Positions 45,730 through 56,299 of a DNA stretch of 64,000 nucleotides are shown here, piece after piece; position 1 is the stretch's first letter, and each line of letters starts with the position of its first letter. Where the stretch lies: assembly GCF_004364155.1 (NCBI RefSeq), contig NZ_SOAZ01000001.1, positions 124,001 through 188,000 on the forward strand. The letters run 5' to 3'. Below the pieces are notes generated by a model. It was not told where the DNA came from, ran no database searches, and was given only the letters and a program-made list of their open reading frames with translations. The DNA comes from Fonticella tunisiensis. GTDB taxonomy: Bacteria > Bacillota > Clostridia > Clostridiales > Caloramatoraceae. The position numbers were made by a program, and so were the translations under genes.

Positions 45730-48700
45730 ATGATGGCGAACTTTGTCCACTTACACGTTCATACTGAGTACAGCCTTCTCGATGGCTCGGCGAGGGTTAA
45801 AAAGCTTGTAAAAAGGGCAAAGGAGCTTGGGATGGACTCCCTTGCAATAACTGACCATGGCTCTATGTATGGCGTTGTAGATTTCTATAAAGCCTGCAGG
45901 GATGAAGGGATAAAGCCTATAATAGGCTGTGAAGTTTATGTAGCCCCAAGGAGCCTTTACTCAAAGGAGGCAGGCATCGATGCTGCAAACTATCATCTTA
46001 TTCTTCTTGCAAAGAGCAATAGGGGATATAAAAACCTTATGAAGATAGTTTCAAAGGCATTTATAGATGGTTTTTATTATAAGCCGAGGGTTGACTATGA
46101 TCTATTAAGGGAATTCTCTGAGGATATAATTGCAACAAGTGCATGCCTTGGCGGGGAAGTTCAGCAGATGCTTCTAAATGGGAACTATGAGGAGGCAAAG
46201 AAAAAGGCCCTTATGTATCAAAACATCTTTGGAAAAGGAAGCTTCTTTCTTGAACTTCAGGATCACGGTATAGAGGAACAGAAGAGAGTAATAAAAGAAC
46301 TCCTTAGGCTTTCTGAGGACACAGGAATACCACTTGTTGCAACAAACGACGTTCATTATATAAACAAGGAAGATTCAAAGGCCCATGAAATACTGGTATG
46401 CATACAGACGGGAAAGACAATAGATGATCCGGATAAACTGGAATTTTTAAGCGATGAGTTTTATTTAAAATCTCCTGCACAAATGGGTGAGCTTTTTAGT
46501 TATGCACCATCAGCCATTGAAAACACGGTAAAAATTGCTGAAATGTGTAATGTAGAGTTTGAGTTTGGGGTTACAAAGCTTCCAAAGTTTGAAACACCTG
46601 ACGGAATGGATTCAAAGGAATTTCTAAGAAAACTATGTTTTGATGGGCTTAATGAAAGATACAAAAATCCTTCCAAGGAAGTTATAGACAGATTAAACTA
46701 TGAGCTTTCGGTAATAGAGCAGATGGGATATGTAGATTACTTCCTGATTGTGTGGGACTTTATAAGATTTGCACGGGAAAATGGAATTATGACAGGACCT
46801 GGAAGGGGTAGCGCAGCAGGGTCCGTCGTTGCATATGCCCTTGGAATTACCAAGATAGATCCTATAAAATATAATTTACTGTTTGAGCGCTTTTTAAACC
46901 CTGAAAGGATTTCCATGCCCGATGTTGACTCTGATTTTTGCTATGAACGCAGACAGGAAGTGATTGACTACGTTGTTTCCAAGTATGGAAAGGACAGGGT
47001 TGCACAGATAGTGACCTTTGGTACTATGGCGGCGAGGGCTGTAATCAGAGACGTTGGAAGGGCCCTTAACTATCCATATGCCGAAGTTGATGCTATAGCA
47101 AAATCTGTGCCTATGGAGCTTAATATGACAATAGACAGAGCACTTGAGATTAACCCTGAGCTTAGAAAGGAATATGAGGAAAACGAAAGAGTTAAGCATC
47201 TCATTGATATTGCAAGAAGCCTCGAAGGCCTTCCAAGGCATTCCTCAACCCATGCAGCGGGAGTTGTTATTTCATCGGCGCCGCTTACTGAATATGTTCC
47301 GCTTGCTAAGAATGAGGATGTTGTTGTTACTCAGTTTCCTATGACAACCCTTGAAGAACTTGGGCTTTTAAAGATGGACTTTTTAGGCCTTAGAACCCTG
47401 ACAGTTATAAGGGACGCAGTAGAGCTTGTGGAAAAAAACAAAGGGATAAAGATAGATCTTGATAAACTGAATTATGATGACAAAGAAGTATATGATATGA
47501 TAAGCAGGGGTGAAACGGAAGGCATATTCCAGCTTGAATCAACAGGAATGACCAACTTTATGAAGGAACTAAAACCTTCAAGCCTTGAAGACATAATAGC
47601 CGGCATCTCACTTTACAGGCCTGGTCCAATGGATCAAATACCGACATATATAAAGAACAAGAACAATCCTGAACATATTGAATATCTGGATGAAAAGCTA
47701 AGGCCAATACTTGATGTTACCTATGGAGTTATGGTATATCAGGAGCAGGTAATGCAGATTGTTAGGGACATCGCAGGATATTCCATGGGAAGGGCGGATC
47801 TTGTTAGAAGGGCCATGGGTAAGAAAAAACATTCCGTAATGGAGCAGGAGAGGAAGAACTTTATATATGGCCTTGAAGACGAGAATGGAAATATAATAGT
47901 CCCGGGAGCAATACGCAACGGGGTTAGTGAAGAGGTTGCAAAGAAACTATTTGATCAAATGGAAGAATTCGCTAGTTACGCTTTTAATAAGAGCCATGCA
48001 GCAGCCTATGCCGTTGTTGCGTACCAGACAGCTTACCTGAAAAAACATTACCCCGTTGAGTTTATGTCAGCGATGCTTACCAGCGTTATGGGAAGCAATG
48101 AAAAGGTAGCCTTCTACATTCATGCATGTAGGAAGATGGGCATAGAGGTTTTGCCACCTGATATAAATGAAAGTTACGTTAATTTCTCCGTTGCAGGGGA
48201 CAAAATAAGGTTTGGTCTTGCAGCTATAAAAAACGTAGGAAAGGGAGCTATTCAGGCTATTATAGAGGCAAGGGAGAAAAAGGGAAATTTTGAAGGATTT
48301 ACTGACTTCTGTGAAAAGGTTGAGTTGTCGGATATAAATAAAAGGGCAGTAGAGAGTATGATAAAGGCGGGAGCATTTGACTCCCTTGGACTTAAAAGGG
48401 CTCAGCTTCTTAATGTATATGAAAAGGTCATGGACTCTGTGGTTAATAACAGGAAAAGAAACATTGATGGCCAGATATCTCTATTTGGGTTCGATACATC
48501 TTCAGAGGTAAAGAAAAAGGATGATTTTCCAGATATAAAGGAATTTGATAAAAAACATCTCCTGGCAATGGAAAAGGAGATGCTCGGATTATATATAAGC
48601 GGACACCCTCTTGACGAATACAGCAGGGAGCTTGCAAACTTTACGAACACAGGCATATCAGACATAATAACCATAGGCCATGAGGATGGGGCAGAAATTG

Positions 48701-49206
48701 AATTAAAGGTACAGGATGGGCAGAGGGTTATAATAGGTGGAATAATTTCAGATATAAGCATTAAGTCTACCAGAAACAACGATATAATGGCATTTTTAAA
48801 GGTTGAAGATATGGTTGGGAGCATTGAAGTGCTTGTTTTTCCAAAAGTTTATCAAAAGTGCAGCAGGTTGATATCCGAAGACAGCATTGTTTTAATAAAA
48901 GGGAGAATAAGCATTAAAGAGGATGAGCAGCCCAAAATAATTGCAGAGGATATTGAACAGCTAAATAAAATATCTGTTAAAATAAATAAATTATTTATTA
49001 GGCTTGATGAAGACAAGTGGCAAAAACAAATAGAAATTTTAAAGCCCGTATTTTTAAAGTATAGGGGTAATTGTCCTGTTCAGGTTGTTTTAAATAAATC
49101 AAGGAAGAGTTTTATGGCATCCAGAGAATACTGGGTTGACATATGCGATAAATTAATTGAAGAAATTGGAGACCTTATTGGGTCAGAGAATTTAAAGGTG
49201 AAGTAG
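45730..49206 (+). CDS. dnaE: DNA polymerase III alpha subunit DnaE
   Basis: Replicative polymerase of 1158 residues. The N-terminal PHP domain has HLHVHTEYSLLDG and TDHGSMYG; the palm has PGRGSAAGSVVAYALG and the catalytic acidic motif PDVDSDF; then finger/HhH regions and a C-terminal OB fold (about 985-1060). In Firmicutes DnaE works with PolC, mainly on the lagging strand. Tandem ATGs at 45730 and 45733 follow AGGTGAG. Confidence 0.96.
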   Translation: MMANFVHLHVHTEYSLLDGSARVKKLVKRAKELGMDSLAITDHGSMYGVVDFYKACRDEGIKPIIGCEVYVAPRSLYSKEAGIDAANYHLILLAKSNRGYKNLMKIVSKAFIDGFYYKPRVDYDLLREFSEDIIATSACLGGEVQQMLLNGNYEEAKKKALMYQNIFGKGSFFLELQDHGIEEQKRVIKELLRLSEDTGIPLVATNDVHYINKEDSKAHEILVCIQTGKTIDDPDKLEFLSDEFYLKSPAQMGELFSYAPSAIENTVKIAEMCNVEFEFGVTKLPKFETPDGMDSKEFLRKLCFDGLNERYKNPSKEVIDRLNYELSVIEQMGYVDYFLIVWDFIRFARENGIMTGPGRGSAAGSVVAYALGITKIDPIKYNLLFERFLNPERISMPDVDSDFCYERRQEVIDYVVSKYGKDRVAQIVTFGTMAARAVIRDVGRALNYPYAEVDAIAKSVPMELNMTIDRALEINPELRKEYEENERVKHLIDIARSLEGLPRHSSTHAAGVVISSAPLTEYVPLAKNEDVVVTQFPMTTLEELGLLKMDFLGLRTLTVIRDAVELVEKNKGIKIDLDKLNYDDKEVYDMISRGETEGIFQLESTGMTNFMKELKPSSLEDIIAGISLYRPGPMDQIPTYIKNKNNPEHIEYLDEKLRPILDVTYGVMVYQEQVMQIVRDIAGYSMGRADLVRRAMGKKKHSVMEQERKNFIYGLEDENGNIIVPGAIRNGVSEEVAKKLFDQMEEFASYAFNKSHAAAYAVVAYQTAYLKKHYPVEFMSAMLTSVMGSNEKVAFYIHACRKMGIEVLPPDINESYVNFSVAGDKIRFGLAAIKNVGKGAIQAIIEAREKKGNFEGFTDFCEKVELSDINKRAVESMIKAGAFDSLGLKRAQLLNVYEKVMDSVVNNRKRNIDGQISLFGFDTSSEVKKKDDFPDIKEFDKKHLLAMEKEMLGLYISGHPLDEYSRELANFTNTGISDIITIGHEDGAEIELKVQDGQRVIIGGIISDISIKSTRNNDIMAFLKVEDMVGSIEVLVFPKVYQKCSRLISEDSIVLIKGRISIKEDEQPKIIAEDIEQLNKISVKINKLFIRLDEDKWQKQIEILKPVFLKYRGNCPVQVVLNKSRKSFMASREYWVDICDKLIEEIGDLIGSENLKVK

Positions 49207-49220
49207 CCTTCACCTTTATT
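49193..49220 (+). terminator. Terminator of dnaE
   Basis: AAAGGTGAAG pairs with CTTCACCTTT across the stop codon, followed by ATTATTAAATT. Confidence 0.75.
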
Positions 49221-49401
49221 ATTAAATTATAGTTTAATAATCATTAATAATGTGAAAAATAATAGTAATACCACTACAAAGTTTTAAATTTATATGATAA
49301 AATTTTAAATGTGAATTTAGCAAGTTTTTAGTGCTGTCTTAAGTGAGATAAGCCCAATTTATTTAAAATCATTATGTAAAAGTACAGGGGGCTCAATACA
49401 T

Positions 49402-49596
49402 ATGTGGACAGTGGTTTATGTTGCACAAAATATTGAAGAAGCTAAAAAGATAGAAAAGGTTCTGGCTGCCGATGGAGTTTTAGTTAGGGTAAGGCAGATA
49501 GGAAAGGGTAAAAATGGCCAGGGGATATTCGAAGTGCTGGTTCCTAAAACTGAAGTGGAGGACGCATATTTAATTCTAACTTCCATAACATATTAA
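49402..49596 (+). CDS. Small conserved clostridial protein upstream of pfkA
   Basis: A 64-residue alpha/beta protein (VYVAQNIEEAKKIEKVL, FEVLVPKTEVEDAY) resembling short DUF2007-type proteins often misnamed glutamate decarboxylase in Clostridia. No catalytic residue stands out. The RBS ACAGGGGG is good. It commonly sits between dnaE and pfkA, but a functional tie is not established. Confidence 0.72.
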   Translation: MWTVVYVAQNIEEAKKIEKVLAADGVLVRVRQIGKGKNGQGIFEVLVPKTEVEDAYLILTSITY

Positions 49597-49664
49597 GGTA
49601 AGTTCATTGCTATCTTTATTATTAGTTCAATAGGGTAAATATTTTAAAAGTGGGACCAATATAG

Positions 49665-50651
<987 letters not shown>

Positions 50652-50662
50652 GGAGTGAAATC

Positions 50663-52414
50663 ATGAGAAAAACTAAGATTGTTTGTACAATTGGACCTGC
50701 AAGCGAAAAGGAAGATGTTCTCAGAAAGCTTATAGAAAGAGGATTGAATGCAGCGAGGTTAAACTTCTCCCATGGCGATCATGAAGAGCATGGAGCAAGA
50801 ATTAGACTGGTAAAGAAGTTAAGGAAAGAGATGAAAAAGCCCATAGCCATAATGCTCGATACAAAGGGGCCTGAAATAAGGACAGGAAAGTTCGTAGATA
50901 AGGTTGAACTCGTTGAAGGGCAGAAGTTTACAATAACTACAAGGGAAGTAGTTGGGGATAATACTATTTGTTCAGTGACCTATGATAAGCTTCATGAGGA
51001 TGTGAAGCCTGGAGATACAATTCTGATAGACGATGGACTTATAGGGCTTAGAGTTGAAAGCATAGAGGGACAGGATATACATTGTACCGTATTAAATAGC
51101 GGCCCTGTAAGCAATCATAAGGGGGTTAACGTTCCAAACGTTAAAATCAACCTTCCTGCCCTTACCGAAAAGGATATAGCAGATATAAAGTTTGGTATAG
51201 AGCAGGGCATAGATATGATAGCGGCTTCCTTCGTTAGAAAGCCATCAGACGTTATGGCTATAAGAAAGGTACTTGAACAAAATGGAGGCGAAGGAATATT
51301 AATAATCTCAAAGATAGAGAATCAGGAAGGCGTAGAAAATTTAGATGAAATTATAAAGCTGTCAGACGGTATAATGGTTGCAAGAGGCGATCTTGGAGTT
51401 GAAATACCGACTGAAGAAGTTCCCCTTGTACAGAAGATGATAATAGAAAAATGCAACAGGGCAGGAAAGCCTGTAATTACAGCAACTCAAATGCTTGATT
51501 CCATGATAAGAAACCCAAGACCAACAAGGGCTGAAGCTAGTGACGTTGCAAATGCAATATTTGATGGAACCGACGCTATAATGCTAAGCGGTGAAACAGC
51601 AAATGGCAAATATCCTGTAGAGGCTGTTACAACCATGGCAAGAATAGCTGAAAAGGCAGAAACTGCATTAAATTATGAGGCAATGCTGGCAAAGAGAAGA
51701 GTACAGCATGCTCCAACGGTTCCAGACGCCATAAGCTTTGCAACTGTTACAGCTGCAATGGAGCTCAATGCCTCAGCTATAATCACGGCGACACAATCAG
51801 GCCATACGGCAAGGATGGTATCCAAGTATAGACCGCAGTCACAGATTATTGCTGTAACACCATACGAAAAGGTTGCAAGAAGGCTTTCAATAGTTTGGGG
51901 AGTTTATCCGATTATAACTGAAAAGATGGAATCAGCCGATGAGGTTCTTGATAAGTCTGTTGAAGAAGCACTTAACCAGGGATATGTAAAGAAAGGCGAC
52001 CTTGTTGTACTTGCGGCAGGCGTGCCAATAGGCTTTACAGGAACTACCAACCTTATGAAGGTTCATATAGTTGGAGATGTCCTTGTAAGGGGTAAGGGTA
52101 TGGGAAATTCAACCTACGGCAATGCATGTGTTGTAACTGACAGCTCAATTTTGGAAGAATCACTGAATGAAGGGGATATACTGGTAACCAGGAATATTGA
52201 AAAGGAGTATCTTCACATTGTTTTAGACAGGGTAAGTGGTGTTATAACAGAAGAAGGTGGACTTTCATCCCACATTTCAGTGGAATGTATAAGCAAAGGA
52301 ATTCCGATTATAGTTGGAGCAGAGGGTGCAACCAATATCATAAGGACAGGAACACTTATAACAATGGACCCAAGAAATGGAATGGTCTACAGCGGAAAAG
52401 CCAGCGTTCTATAA
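50663..52414 (+). CDS. pyk: Pyruvate kinase with C-terminal PEP-utiliser domain
   Basis: Makes pyruvate and ATP from PEP and ADP. The 583 residues exceed the 470 of minimal forms because of a C-terminal PEP-utilising domain (about 480-583, GGLSSHISVECISKGIP), as in Bacillus and Clostridium enzymes. Catalytic signature IISKIENQEGVENLDEII and MVARGDLGVEIP are intact. It is in an operon with pfkA. Confidence 0.97.
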   Translation: MRKTKIVCTIGPASEKEDVLRKLIERGLNAARLNFSHGDHEEHGARIRLVKKLRKEMKKPIAIMLDTKGPEIRTGKFVDKVELVEGQKFTITTREVVGDNTICSVTYDKLHEDVKPGDTILIDDGLIGLRVESIEGQDIHCTVLNSGPVSNHKGVNVPNVKINLPALTEKDIADIKFGIEQGIDMIAASFVRKPSDVMAIRKVLEQNGGEGILIISKIENQEGVENLDEIIKLSDGIMVARGDLGVEIPTEEVPLVQKMIIEKCNRAGKPVITATQMLDSMIRNPRPTRAEASDVANAIFDGTDAIMLSGETANGKYPVEAVTTMARIAEKAETALNYEAMLAKRRVQHAPTVPDAISFATVTAAMELNASAIITATQSGHTARMVSKYRPQSQIIAVTPYEKVARRLSIVWGVYPIITEKMESADEVLDKSVEEALNQGYVKKGDLVVLAAGVPIGFTGTTNLMKVHIVGDVLVRGKGMGNSTYGNACVVTDSSILEESLNEGDILVTRNIEKEYLHIVLDRVSGVITEEGGLSSHISVECISKGIPIIVGAEGATNIIRTGTLITMDPRNGMVYSGKASVL

Positions 52415-52440
52415 ATAATTTTATATTTTGATTTTTAATA

Positions 52441-52465
52441 AGCCCTTTTTAGGGCTAATTTTTTT
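52441..52465 (+). terminator. Terminator of pfkA-pyk
   Basis: AGCCC (52441-52445) pairs with GGGCT (52452-52456), followed by AATTTTTTT. Confidence 0.8.
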
Positions 52466-52512
52466 ATGGTGATATGTTTATTTGATATAATATATATAAG
52501 TTCTATGTTAAG

Positions 52513-52543
52513 GAGGATAGATATGTATAAAAAATCTATCCTC
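52513..52543 (+). promoter_or_regulatory. Shine-Dalgarno-masking leader hairpin
   Basis: GAGGATAGAT (52513-52522) pairs perfectly with ATCTATCCTC (52534-52543). The stem contains the near-ideal AAGGAGG site of a short ORF whose ATG begins the loop. Confidence 0.55.
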
Positions 52544-52573
52544 AGGGGAGGTTTTAGAAATGTACGTTTATAG
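52523..52573 (+). CDS. 16-residue leader ORF overlapping the thioesterase start
   Basis: MYKKSILRGGFRNVRL, preceded by AAGGAGGATAGAT. It ends at TAG 52571-52573, 14 nt inside the thioesterase gene, whose own site (AGGGGAGG) lies within this ORF. Translation of it could open or block the downstream start. It may instead be fortuitous. Confidence 0.35.
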   Translation: MYKKSILRGGFRNVRL

Positions 52574-52976
52574 GCATAAATTCAGGGTAAGATACCCTGA
52601 AACCGACAGGATGGGCATTGTATACCACTCAAACTACATAATATGGTTTGATATTGGAAGGACTGAGTTTTTAAGATCCCTTGGATATACATACAGGGAG
52701 CTTGAAGAACAGGGAATATGGCTTCCTATAATTCAGGTAGGGTGTAAATATAAAAGCCCTGCAAGATATGATGATGAGATTACTATACATACCTATATTG
52801 AGGAACTTGGAAGAGTCAAAGTTAAATTTGGGTATAAGATATATAGGGGCGATGAACTGCTTGCTGAAGGCTTTAGCCTTCAGGGAATCACAAACGATAA
52901 ACTGAAGCCAATTGCCCTTGATAAACATAATCCTGAAGTTTATAATAAGCTGCTTGAATGTACTGACAGGCAGTGA
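52560..52976 (+). CDS. YbgC/4HBT-family acyl-CoA thioesterase
   Basis: A 138-residue hotdog-fold hydrolase with the catalytic Asp region YPETDRMGIVYHSNYIIWFD (Asp in TDRMG, then HSNY) typical of 4-hydroxybenzoyl-CoA-type thioesterases. The acyl-CoA substrate is unknown. AGGGGAGG precedes the ATG. No Tol-Pal genes are present, as expected for a monoderm. Confidence 0.88.
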   Translation: MYVYRHKFRVRYPETDRMGIVYHSNYIIWFDIGRTEFLRSLGYTYRELEEQGIWLPIIQVGCKYKSPARYDDEITIHTYIEELGRVKVKFGYKIYRGDELLAEGFSLQGITNDKLKPIALDKHNPEVYNKLLECTDRQ

Positions 52977-53006
52977 TTATAACGTGTTGTGCCGTTTTTT
53001 TTTGAA

Positions 53007-53035
53007 GATGCTGCTATAAAAAATATATTCCATTT
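53007..53035 (+). repeat. Dispersed repeat copy D (partial)
   Basis: GATGCTGCTATAAAAAATAT followed by ATTCCATTT. It matches the first 28 bp or so of the family described at 31871 and then diverges. It lies between the thioesterase and aldo/keto reductase genes. Confidence 0.6.
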
Positions 53036-53090
53036 TGATTTGTCTTTATGGCGCAAGATTTTAATTTTTATGAAATCAGGGGGAATTGAT

Positions 53091-54101
53091 ATGATTTACA
53101 GGGAGCTTGGGAAAACAGGGCTTAAAGTTTCAGCAGTAGGCTTTGGAGGGATTCCCATTCAAAGGGTTGCAGCTGAAGAAGCGGTTAAGGTCATTCATAG
53201 GGCTGAGGAACTTGGAATCAATTTTATTGATACTGCGAGAGGGTATTCTGTAAGCGAAGAATATATTGGCCATGCATTAAAGGGACGAAGGGATAAATGG
53301 ATTATAGCTACAAAGTCAATGGAAAGAACAAGGGAAGGGATGCTAAAGGACATCGATATAAGCCTTAAAAACCTTCAAACTGATTACATAGATCTGTATC
53401 AAATACATAATGTAAAGGAAATGGAAACATATAATCAGGTGGTTTCAAAGGGAGGGGCTTTAAAAGCTCTTGTCGAAGCAAAAAAGCTGGGAAAGATAAG
53501 GCATATAGGAATTACTGCCCACAGCCTTGATACTTTGAAGGTTGCAATAGAAAGTGGTTTGTTTGAAACAGTAATGTATCCATATAATATAATTGAAAGA
53601 CAGGCGGAGGGGCTTTTTAAGCGTGCAAAGGAGCTTAATATGGGAACTATTGCAATGAAGCCCATGGCGGGAGGAGCTTTAAATAATGGGTATCTTGCAG
53701 TAAAGTTCATACTTCAAAATGAAAACATATCAGTTGTTATTCCAGGAATGGCGACAATAAAAGAGGTTGAAGAAAATGCATCTCCTGCTGAAAACCTTAC
53801 TGAATTAACACAAGAAGAGGAGAGGCTATGTCAAAAAATTGCCAGTGAAATGGGTGAAACCTTCTGTAGAAGGTGCGGATACTGTGCACCCTGTCCTCAG
53901 GGCATAGACATACCTTTTAGCTTTATCTTAAAGGCATATTATGATAACTACGATCTTAAGGGCTGGTCCATGGAAAGATACAAGGGTTTAAAAGCCCATG
54001 CATCAAATTGTAAGGAATGTGGAATTTGTGAAGGACGGTGCCCTTATAATCTGCCTATTAGAAGTATGCTTAAAGAAGTTAGAAATACTTTTGGAATTTA
54101 A
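53091..54101 (+). CDS. Aldo/keto reductase with two 4Fe-4S clusters
   Basis: A 336-residue protein: TIM-barrel aldo/keto reductase (about 1-265, with DTARGYSVSEEYIG and the catalytic Lys in ATKSM) followed by a ferredoxin-like tail holding two Cys sets (CRRCGYCAPC and CKECGICEGRC). This fused type is common in anaerobes; the physiological substrate is unknown. The ATG at 53091 follows AGGGGG; the longer open frame from 52989 only runs through the repeat copy. Confidence 0.92.
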   Translation: MIYRELGKTGLKVSAVGFGGIPIQRVAAEEAVKVIHRAEELGINFIDTARGYSVSEEYIGHALKGRRDKWIIATKSMERTREGMLKDIDISLKNLQTDYIDLYQIHNVKEMETYNQVVSKGGALKALVEAKKLGKIRHIGITAHSLDTLKVAIESGLFETVMYPYNIIERQAEGLFKRAKELNMGTIAMKPMAGGALNNGYLAVKFILQNENISVVIPGMATIKEVEENASPAENLTELTQEEERLCQKIASEMGETFCRRCGYCAPCPQGIDIPFSFILKAYYDNYDLKGWSMERYKGLKAHASNCKECGICEGRCPYNLPIRSMLKEVRNTFGI

Positions 54102-54178
54102 TGAATAATCTTTTTGTATATAGTAAATAATCATAATAGCTATGTCCATGTAAATGAAGGGCAAGCTGATTCTATACC

Positions 54179-54208
54179 TGCACACCTTATGGTGTGTCTT
54201 TTTTTATT
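54179..54208 (+). terminator. Terminator after aldo/keto reductase
   Basis: GCACACC pairs with GGTGTGT around TTAT, followed by CTTTTTTT. Confidence 0.85.
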
Positions 54209-54305
54209 CACTTTTATAAACGATTTTGAAACGTATAAATCAGAAATAATATGAGCAATATAAGTATGAAAAACAATTTATTAAGCTTTTAAAGGAGGAA
54301 AAGAG

Positions 54306-54533
54306 ATGAGGAGGTTAGACGGTTTAGACTGGATTGCAATAGTATTAACAATAGTCGGAGCATTAAACTGGGGACTTATAGGACTGTTTAACTTCGATTT
54401 AGTGGCTGCTATATTTGGAACCATGAGCTTATGGAGTAGAATAATATATACACTTGTAGGAATAAGTGGTTTATATCTTATCTATACGGTGAGCAAATTT
54501 GGTGAAACCGACGTAGATGTAGAAAGTCGTTAA
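54306..54533 (+). CDS. DUF378 two-helix membrane protein
   Basis: A 75-residue protein with two membrane helices and the DUF378 core LTIVGALNWGLIGLFNFDLV. Function unknown. AAAGGAGG precedes the ATG. It is monocistronic with its own terminator. Confidence 0.88.
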   Translation: MRRLDGLDWIAIVLTIVGALNWGLIGLFNFDLVAAIFGTMSLWSRIIYTLVGISGLYLIYTVSKFGETDVDVESR

Positions 54534-54541
54534 TCAGCTAT

Positions 54542-54579
54542 AAAAAGTATTCTTTCCCCCGGGAGAGGATACTTTTTTG
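54542..54579 (+). terminator. Terminator after DUF378 gene
   Basis: AAAAGTATTCTTTCCC pairs with GGGAGAGGATACTTTT, followed by TTG; a long stem with one or two mismatches. Confidence 0.82.
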
Positions 54580-54719
54580 TTTCATTGTTCAAATGCTATT
54601 ATTTTTTTGGTAAAATAAAGTGGTATTTATTATATTGCCTAGAGATTGATATGGGCAAAGGTCTGTAATTATGATAAAACTATTGGTACAAAGGATTAAT
54701 TTTGAAAAGGGTGATATAA

Positions 54720-56096
54720 TTGAGGACTGGAGTTCCAGTTGAAATGAATAAGGAATATATAATTGAGATTACAGGAATGGGCCACGAAGGAGAGGGAGTA
54801 GGGAAAATAGACGGCTTTACAGTTTTTGTACAGGGTGCATTACGGGGCGAAATTGTCTACGTAAAGATCGTTAAAGTAAGCAAAAACTATGCCGTTGGTA
54901 AGCTGTTGAAGGTTGTAGATCCATCCTCCGATAGGGCTAATCCCGTTTGCGGGATATATGAAAGGTGCGGTGGTTGTCAGCTTCAGCATGCGTCCTATGG
55001 GGCCCAGTTAAGGTTTAAAAAGCAGAGGGTGATTGATGCCATTGAAAGAATAGGAAAGCTTGAGGATGTAATTGTCCACGATACCATAGGTATGGCAAAT
55101 CCATATAGATATAGAAATAAAGTTCAGCTTCCTGTTGGGGAGAAAAATGGTGAGATACAAATTGGATTTTATGCTCCAAAAAGTCATGATATCATCAACA
55201 TGAATGTATGCCATATTCAGGATGATACTGCAGATGAAGTTGTAAAGCTAACAAGGAGATGGATGAAAAGCTATGGAGTTAAAGCATATAACGAGGAAAG
55301 AGGAACGGGCGTTGTAAGGCATATAATGGTAAGAAAAGGTTTTAAAACAGGGGAGGTAATGGTAGTTCTTATTACCAATACCAGAGAAGTTCCGTTTGTA
55401 GAAGAATTTATAGAGCTTGTTTCTAAAAACATAAAGGGTATTAAGAGCATAATTCAAAACATTAATCTTAAGAAAACCAATGTAGTATTGGGAGAAAGCT
55501 CAAGAACCCTCTGGGGAGAGGACACAATAACTGATTATATAGGTAAATTTAAATTCAACATATCCCCACAATCCTTCTTCCAGGTCAACCCTGTTCAAAC
55601 GGAGGTACTTTATAACAAGGCCCTGGAGTATGCAAACCTCACAGGAAATGAGATAGTGTTCGACGCATACTGCGGAACGGGAACAATATCCCTTTTCTTA
55701 GCCCAAAAAGCAAGGAAGGTTTATGGGATTGAAATTGTACCCCAGGCAATAGAAAACGCAGTTCAAAATGTAAAGCAAAATGGAATAGAAAATGCAGAGT
55801 TTATAGTAGGAGAGTCTGAAAGGGTTATACCAGAACTAATTGAAAAAGGAATAAGAGCAGATGTAGTTGTTGTTGATCCTCCAAGAAAAGGCTGCGAGAG
55901 AGAGCTTTTAGAAGCAATTGCAAAAATGGCTCCCAAAAGAGTAGTATACGTTTCATGTGATCCTGGAACTCTGGCAAGAGATTTAGGCATATTGGACGAA
56001 TTAGGATATAAAACAATTGAAATACAGCCTGTAGATATGTTTCCTCAGACGGCGCATGTGGAGTGCGTCACATTGATGTCAAAGGTTGAGAAATAA
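54720..56096 (+). CDS. rlmD: 23S rRNA (uracil-C5)-methyltransferase, RlmD/RlmCD type
   Basis: A 458-residue SAM-dependent RNA methyltransferase: N-terminal TRAM domain (about 5-65), four-Cys iron-sulfur set ([11 protein letters not shown] and a later Cys), and a Rossmann domain with [23 protein letters not shown] and the nucleophile Cys in [13 protein letters not shown]. The start is TTG at 54720, 7 nt after AAAGGGTG; an ATG at 54744 is the alternative. Last core gene before the defence island. Confidence 0.92.
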   Translation: MRTGVPVEMNKEYIIEITGMGHEGEGVGKIDGFTVFVQGALRGEIVYVKIVKVSKNYAVGKLLKVVDPSSDRANPVCGIYERCGGCQLQHASYGAQLRFKKQRVIDAIERIGKLEDVIVHDTIGMANPYRYRNKVQLPVGEKNGEIQIGFYAPKSHDIINMNVCHIQDDTADEVVKLTRRWMKSYGVKAYNEERGTGVVRHIMVRKGFKTGEVMVVLITNTREVPFVEEFIELVSKNIKGIKSIIQNINLKKTNVVLGESSRTLWGEDTITDYIGKFKFNISPQSFFQVNPVQTEVLYNKALEYANLTGNEIVFDAYCGTGTISLFLAQKARKVYGIEIVPQAIENAVQNVKQNGIENAEFIVGESERVIPELIEKGIRADVVVVDPPRKGCERELLEAIAKMAPKRVVYVSCDPGTLARDLGILDELGYKTIEIQPVDMFPQTAHVECVTLMSKVEK

Positions 56097-56114
56097 AAAA
56101 CTGAAAAGCTTGTA

Positions 56115-56194
56115 AATAAAGGGTTTCCAGACATTTAGTTTTTCTCGAGGCCGATCTGCCGGATGTGGCAATGTCAGGAAACCCTTATTTTTAT
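56115..56194 (+). terminator. Long terminator hairpin after rlmD
   Basis: AATAAAGGGTTTCCAGACATT (56115-56135, one base described as part of the pair) matches the reverse of the arm at 56170-56189 almost perfectly, with a roughly 34-nt loop, followed by TTTTTATT. It marks the boundary with the convergent defence operon. Confidence 0.75.
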
Positions 56195-56252
56195 TGTTTG
56201 CGGGAACATATCAACCGTCCCGAAAATTAATAGTTGAGTTACCAGATTAGAT

Positions 56253-56275
56253 AACCCCCTTTTTTACAGGGGGTT
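56253..56275. terminator. Symmetric hairpin between convergent units
   Basis: AACCCCC (56253-56259) pairs with GGGGGTT (56269-56275). No U tract on either strand, so it is a weak candidate terminator for the minus-strand operon. Confidence 0.35.
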
Positions 56276-56299
56276 GAGGATGCAGGATGGATGTATAAT

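Noticed and set aside
52989-53090. Longer aldo/keto reductase reading frame
   Set aside because: The extra codons translate a repeat copy; the ATG at 53091 has AGGGGG and matches family N-termini.
56253-56275. CCCCC/GGGGG hairpin as a firm terminator of the defence operon
   Set aside because: Neither strand has a U tract after the stem; kept only as a low-confidence entry.
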